Source of the DNA: X23 sp050251575
Lineage (GTDB): Bacteria; Bacillota; Clostridia; SK-Y3
NCBI GenBank assembly: GCA_050251575.1
Contig: JBFWMP010000127.1
Coordinates: 1 to 8,337, forward strand
Length of the DNA stretch: 8,337 nt
Reading direction: 5' to 3'
Below, piece by piece: positions 6,099 through 8,337 of this stretch. The notes under the pieces were generated by a model. It worked only from the letters and a program-made list of their open reading frames with translations, was not told the origin of the DNA and did not search any database. Numbering within the stretch: the stretch's first letter is position 1; each line of letters begins with the position of its first letter. The position numbers and the translations under genes were made by a program.

Positions 6099-6623
6099 AT
6101 GGCTAATCCAATAGTAACGATTGAAATGGAAAATGGAGGAATTATCAAGATAGAATTATATCCTGATATTGCACCAAATACAGTAAACAGCTTTATTTCA
6201 CTTGTACAGAAAGGTTTTTACGATGGGATCATATTCCATAGAGTGATTCCCAGTTTCATGATTCAGGGAGGATGCCCCCAAGGAGAAGGTGTAGGTGGAC
6301 CTGGCTACAATATTAAAGGAGAATTTATTAAGAATGGTTTTAAAAATGAGCTTAAGCATAGCCGCGGTGTTCTATCCATGGCTAGAGCAGCTCATCCTGA
6401 TTCGGCAGGCTCTCAGTTTTTTATCATGGTTGCTGATGCACCTCATCTTGACGGGCAGTATGCTGCCTTCGGAAAAGTAATTGAAGGAATGGAAGCTGCG
6501 GATAAGATTGTAGCTGTAAAGAAGGATTATAGAGATAAGCCATTAGATCCGCAAATGATGAAGAAAGTAACGGTTGATTTGCAGGGACAGGAATATTCTG
6601 AGCCGGTAGTGATTGAAGAATAG
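6099..6623 (+). CDS. ppiB: Cyclophilin-type peptidyl-prolyl cis-trans isomerase
   Basis: The 174-residue protein is a single cyclophilin domain that catalyses proline cis-trans isomerisation in folding proteins. The active-site block FHRVIPSFMIQGG is at 46-58, with the catalytic Arg at 48 and Gln at 56. SAGSQFFIM follows at 102-110, and LDGQYAAFGKV at 117-127. The Trp that gives strong cyclosporin binding in eukaryotic cyclophilins is replaced by His at 116, as in many bacterial members. No signal peptide is seen, so it is cytoplasmic. It has its own promoter and a good ribosome site. No terminator follows; instead a heptamer repeat array begins six bases after the stop codon. The symbol ppiB is by family and does not claim a one-to-one orthologue. 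Confidence 0.94.
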   Translation: MANPIVTIEMENGGIIKIELYPDIAPNTVNSFISLVQKGFYDGIIFHRVIPSFMIQGGCPQGEGVGGPGYNIKGEFIKNGFKNELKHSRGVLSMARAAHPDSAGSQFFIMVADAPHLDGQYAAFGKVIEGMEAADKIVAVKKDYRDKPLDPQMMKKVTVDLQGQEYSEPVVIEE

Positions 6624-6629
6624 TAATAT

Positions 6630-6699
6630 AGCTGGGAGCTGGGAGCTGGGAGCTGGGAGCTGGGAGCTAGGAGCTAGGAGCTAGGAGCCTGGAGCTGGG
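6630..6699 (+). repeat. Tandem 7-bp repeat array A (AGCTGGG)
   Basis: Ten uninterrupted heptamers: five AGCTGGG, three AGCTAGG, one AGCCTGG and one AGCTGGG. It starts six bases after the cyclophilin stop codon and runs into the palindromic element. Variants are grouped, as expected from slippage after point mutation. Confidence 0.95.
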
Positions 6700-6799
6700 A
6701 GAGTCCAAACTTGTGTCGTTCTGAATGAAATGAAGAATCTTTAAAGCAGCTTCAATACTAAGATTTTTCGCTCTACTCAGAATCACATTCTTGGCTCTC
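6699..6799. repeat. Degenerate palindromic REP/MITE-like element, copy 1
   Basis: The left arm from 6714 (TGTCGTTCTGAATGAAATG, then AAGAATCTTT) is an imperfect inverted copy of the right arm 6760-6787 (AAGATTTTTCGCTC, TACTCAGAATCACA). Outer arms GAGAG(T)CCAA (6699-6708) and TTGGCTCTC (6791-6799) extend the pairing with one bulge. The arms match the same pattern as copy 2 at 7880-7947 but are more decayed. It carries no ORF, so if mobile it would depend on a transposase elsewhere. Confidence 0.75.
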
Positions 6800-6839
6800 T
6801 TTCATATTATTTGACTTCTTCAGTAGTCTCCTTAGAGTT

Positions 6840-6930
6840 CCAAGCTCCAAGCGCCAAACTCCGAGCGCCAAGCGCCAAACTCCGAGCGCCAAGCGCCAAG
6901 CGCCAAGCTCCAAGCTCCAAGCTCCAAGCT
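6840..6930 (+). repeat. Tandem 7-bp repeat array B (CCAAGCT/CCAAGCG), inverted relative to array A
   Basis: Thirteen heptamers of CCAAGCT, CCAAGCG, CCAAACT and CCGAGCG. The three-unit block CCAAGCG-CCAAACT-CCGAGCG occurs twice in a row (6847-6867 and 6868-6888), so there is also a 21-bp period. The reverse complement of CCAAGCT is AGCTTGG, one base from the array A unit, so A and B are inverted copies of one repeat type. The array ends seven bases before the G-run that serves as the ccdA ribosome site. Confidence 0.95.
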
Positions 6931-6937
6931 ATTAAAG

Positions 6938-7064
6938 GGGGGTATATAATGAGGGATGTTTCTTTTTTGATGGTATTTATTGAAGGTATTCTTACTTTTA
7001 TCTCACCATGTATTTTGCCAATGCTTCCTATTTATTTTGTATATCTTGCCGGTGCTGCACCCAA
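6938..7064 (+). repeat. 127-base stretch duplicated exactly across the gap (left copy)
   Basis: Bases 6938-7064 are identical to 7165-7291, and the left copy ends exactly where the Ns begin. The duplicated piece is the ccdA ribosome site and first 38 codons (ATG at 6949). It is most simply the shared end of two contigs that were scaffolded without merging, and should not be counted as a second ccdA gene. Confidence 0.93.
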
Positions 7065-7164
7065 NNNNNNNNNNNNNNNNNNNNNNNNNNNNNNNNNNNN
7101 NNNNNNNNNNNNNNNNNNNNNNNNNNNNNNNNNNNNNNNNNNNNNNNNNNNNNNNNNNNNNNNN
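7065..7164. other. Assembly gap, 100 Ns
   Basis: Exactly 100 undetermined bases, the conventional filler for a gap of unknown size. The right flank starts with the same 127 bases that end the left flank. Confidence 0.98.
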
Positions 7165-7291
7165 GGGGGTATATAATGAGGGATGTTTCTTTTTTGATGG
7201 TATTTATTGAAGGTATTCTTACTTTTATCTCACCATGTATTTTGCCAATGCTTCCTATTTATTTTGTATATCTTGCCGGTGCTGCACCCAA
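7165..7291 (+). repeat. 127-base stretch duplicated exactly across the gap (right copy)
   Basis: Right-hand copy of 6938-7064. It begins at the first base after the Ns and continues smoothly into the rest of ccdA, so this copy is the one to keep. Confidence 0.93.
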
Positions 7292-7856
7292 TGAACATAC
7301 TTCTTCTGTATTCAATAAAAGGCTGATTATAAATACACTGGCATTTATACTGGGGTTTACTATTATTTTTACGCTGCTTGGTGCTTCAGCGACAACTGTT
7401 GGTGGATTGCTGAGAAATTATATTGGGTTATTAGGAAAAATAAGCGGCATAGTAATTATAGTTTTCGGATTATATTTCACAGGATTGCTAAGACTGGATT
7501 TTCTGAATTTTGAAAAGAGAGCTCATATGGAATTTAAAGAGTTGAGATTCGGAAGCTCCATGTTATTTGGGGCAGTTTTCAGCCTTGGTTGGACACCCTG
7601 TGTAGGACCGTTTTTAGGGTCTGTGCTTCTTTTAGCAGGAACCTCCCAAACATTAGGGCGAGGAATTCTTCTCCTTGTCACATACTCTTTGGGTCTGGGT
7701 ATCCCTTTCCTGATGTCGGCGATGCTTTTTGACAAGCTGAAAGATTTGTTTGTATCAATCCAAAAGCATCAGAGAGTGATTAACATTGTTTCAGGAATCA
7801 TATTAATTGTCATGGGAATTCTAGTATTTTCAGGAAGGCTTCAGTATATTGGATGA
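7176..7856 (+). CDS. ccdA: CcdA/DsbD-family transmembrane thiol-redox protein
   Basis: The 226-residue protein has about six hydrophobic segments and is the length of typical CcdA. It carries the two conserved cysteine motifs of the family: FISPCILPMLP with Cys21 in the first membrane segment, and GWTPCVGPFLG with Cys142 in a later one. In CcdA/DsbD these form a disulfide that passes electrons from cytoplasmic thioredoxin to the outer face of the membrane, for cytochrome c maturation or other extracytoplasmic thiol reduction. No cytochrome c gene or partner thioredoxin is visible here, so the recipient is unknown. The ATG at 7176 follows a GGGGG run at proper spacing. An identical 5' fragment lies before the assembly gap (6949-7064). 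Convergent with the DUF4349 gene. Confidence 0.92.
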   Translation: MRDVSFLMVFIEGILTFISPCILPMLPIYFVYLAGAAPNEHTSSVFNKRLIINTLAFILGFTIIFTLLGASATTVGGLLRNYIGLLGKISGIVIIVFGLYFTGLLRLDFLNFEKRAHMEFKELRFGSSMLFGAVFSLGWTPCVGPFLGSVLLLAGTSQTLGRGILLLVTYSLGLGIPFLMSAMLFDKLKDLFVSIQKHQRVINIVSGIILIVMGILVFSGRLQYIG

Positions 7857-7956
7857 CTACTTTAATAACCAGCTTTGGTTGTCATCCTGAGCAGAGCAAG
7901 GATCTGAGACATAGTAATAAGATTCTTCGCTGCCGCTCAGAATGACATAAAGTAGT
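7856..7956. repeat. Palindromic REP/MITE-like element, copy 2
   Basis: Outer arms ACTACTTTA (7856-7864) and TAAAGTAGT (7948-7956) are exact inverted repeats. Inside them TGTCATCCTGAGC (from 7880, continuing AGAGCAAGGATCT) pairs with AAGATTCTTCGC ... GCTCAGAATGACA (7919-7947). The left outer arm overlaps the last base of the ccdA stop codon. Lying between convergent genes, the hairpin may also act as a two-way terminator, though T-runs are poor. Confidence 0.85.
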
Positions 7957-7977
7957 ATCTTTAACACTTTATGTTTA

Positions 7978-8337
7978 TTATCCTTGAATATCTTTTTTCT
8001 TAAAGAATTTTGCTATAAAAGGTCTGGCAATGAGGAATAGAAGCCCTAAAATCGTGAGTGTAGGGAGTAGGCGGATTATTCCGATGACCAGATTTCCTAA
8101 CGCTCTTATGGTATCCTCAAAGCTATCCATAAGTGCATCTAATAGTCTTTCACCGTAGCCATTGGATTTGGTTCGCAGATTTTCAGGTACTTTTTCATGA
8201 AGTTCTATGGTGATGGTGGAGAATTCTACCAAGTTATCCCATTTGCGTAGGGATCCTTTTAATCTTTCAATCTCATAGGTAATTTCAGTTATTCTTTTTT
8301 CCAGCTGCAGCATAGTATTTAAGTCATTTGATTTTTT
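7978..8337 (-). CDS. DUF4349 domain-containing protein, C-terminal part (partial)
   Basis: The minus-strand frame ends in TAA at 7980-7978 and stays open to the right edge, so the gene continues outside the window. The ATG at 8313 is internal: eight more codons lie upstream of it without a stop. The 119 visible residues read LNTMLQLEKRITEITYEIERLKGSL, a helical coiled-coil-like part. Then comes NLVEFSTITIELHE, a beta strand pair, an amphipathic stretch, and a membrane segment LPTLTILGLLFLIARPFIAKFF with a Lys-rich end. This order is typical of DUF4349 C-termini, proteins that are usually lipoproteins or membrane-anchored outside the cell with a short cytoplasmic tail. Function is unknown. Confidence 0.82.
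   Translation of the reverse strand, partial: KKSNDLNTMLQLEKRITEITYEIERLKGSLRKWDNLVEFSTITIELHEKVPENLRTKSNGYGERLLDALMDSFEDTIRALGNLVIGIIRLLPTLTILGLLFLIARPFIAKFFKKKDIQG

Noticed and set aside
6630..6930. CRISPR array
   Set aside because: The units are 7 bp and directly adjacent, with no unique spacers and no cas genes.
6945..6950. TATAAT as a -10 box for ccdA
   Set aside because: It overlaps the start codon and the -35 position falls in the heptamer array without a match; the real promoter of ccdA is not identified.
6949..7064. A second, truncated ccdA copy as a real tandem duplication
   Set aside because: It is base-for-base identical to the later copy, ends exactly at the Ns and is 127 bases long, which fits a contig-end overlap better than a biological duplication.
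7008..7175. ORFs running through the N gap into ccdA
   Set aside because: They depend on translating undetermined bases; the ATG at 7176 with its own G-rich ribosome site gives a full-length CcdA.

Overview
The window looks like a chromosomal segment of a low-GC, motile, spore-forming Clostridia (Bacillota), probably Lachnospiraceae-like. The case rests on AT-rich coding, purine-rich AGGAGG-type ribosome binding sites, a ribosomal protein S9 tail, a FapA/DUF342 gene behind a cyclic-di-GMP riboswitch, a possible Spo0A box, a GT5 glycogen synthase and a ComEC-like metallo-beta-lactamase paired with a DUF3006 protein. The species cannot be named from this sequence alone.

Layout. 1-112 is the end of rpsI, closed by an intrinsic terminator at 172-206. 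211-795 is a long leader region: a 22-bp near-palindrome (284-305), a promoter with an embedded 0A-box match (455-482), a c-di-GMP-I (GEMM) aptamer (about 541-628) and an intrinsic terminator (669-694). It leads into fapA (796-2658). A strong promoter and a 16-bp 5' hairpin precede a GreA/GreB-like gene (2864-3325), which overlaps tail to tail with glgA on the minus strand (3317-4762). Back-to-back promoters between 4805 and 4863 drive glgA leftwards and, rightwards, an anchored metallo-beta-lactamase gene (4892-5767) followed by a DUF3006 gene (5799-6020). A cyclophilin gene (6099-6623) has its own promoter.

6624-6948 is a repeat cluster: two arrays of 7-bp repeats in opposite orientation (6630-6699 and 6840-6930) around a palindromic REP/MITE-like element (6699-6799). 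A ccdA gene follows, but the sequence is interrupted by exactly 100 Ns. The 127 bases before the gap (6938-7064) are repeated identically after it (7165-7291). This looks like two unmerged contig ends, not a real duplication; the intact ccdA is 7176-7856. A second REP/MITE-like palindrome (7856-7956) separates ccdA from the C-terminal part of a convergent DUF4349 gene that runs off the right edge.

How it fits together. The genes are mostly independent housekeeping or envelope functions (translation, motility, transcript cleavage, glycogen, secreted hydrolase, protein folding, thiol redox), not one pathway. The parts with the most new information are regulatory or structural: the riboswitch and its apparent competing pairing with the terminator, the 0A box inside a promoter, and the nested repeats at 6630-6930. 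I see no convincing undescribed multi-gene system.
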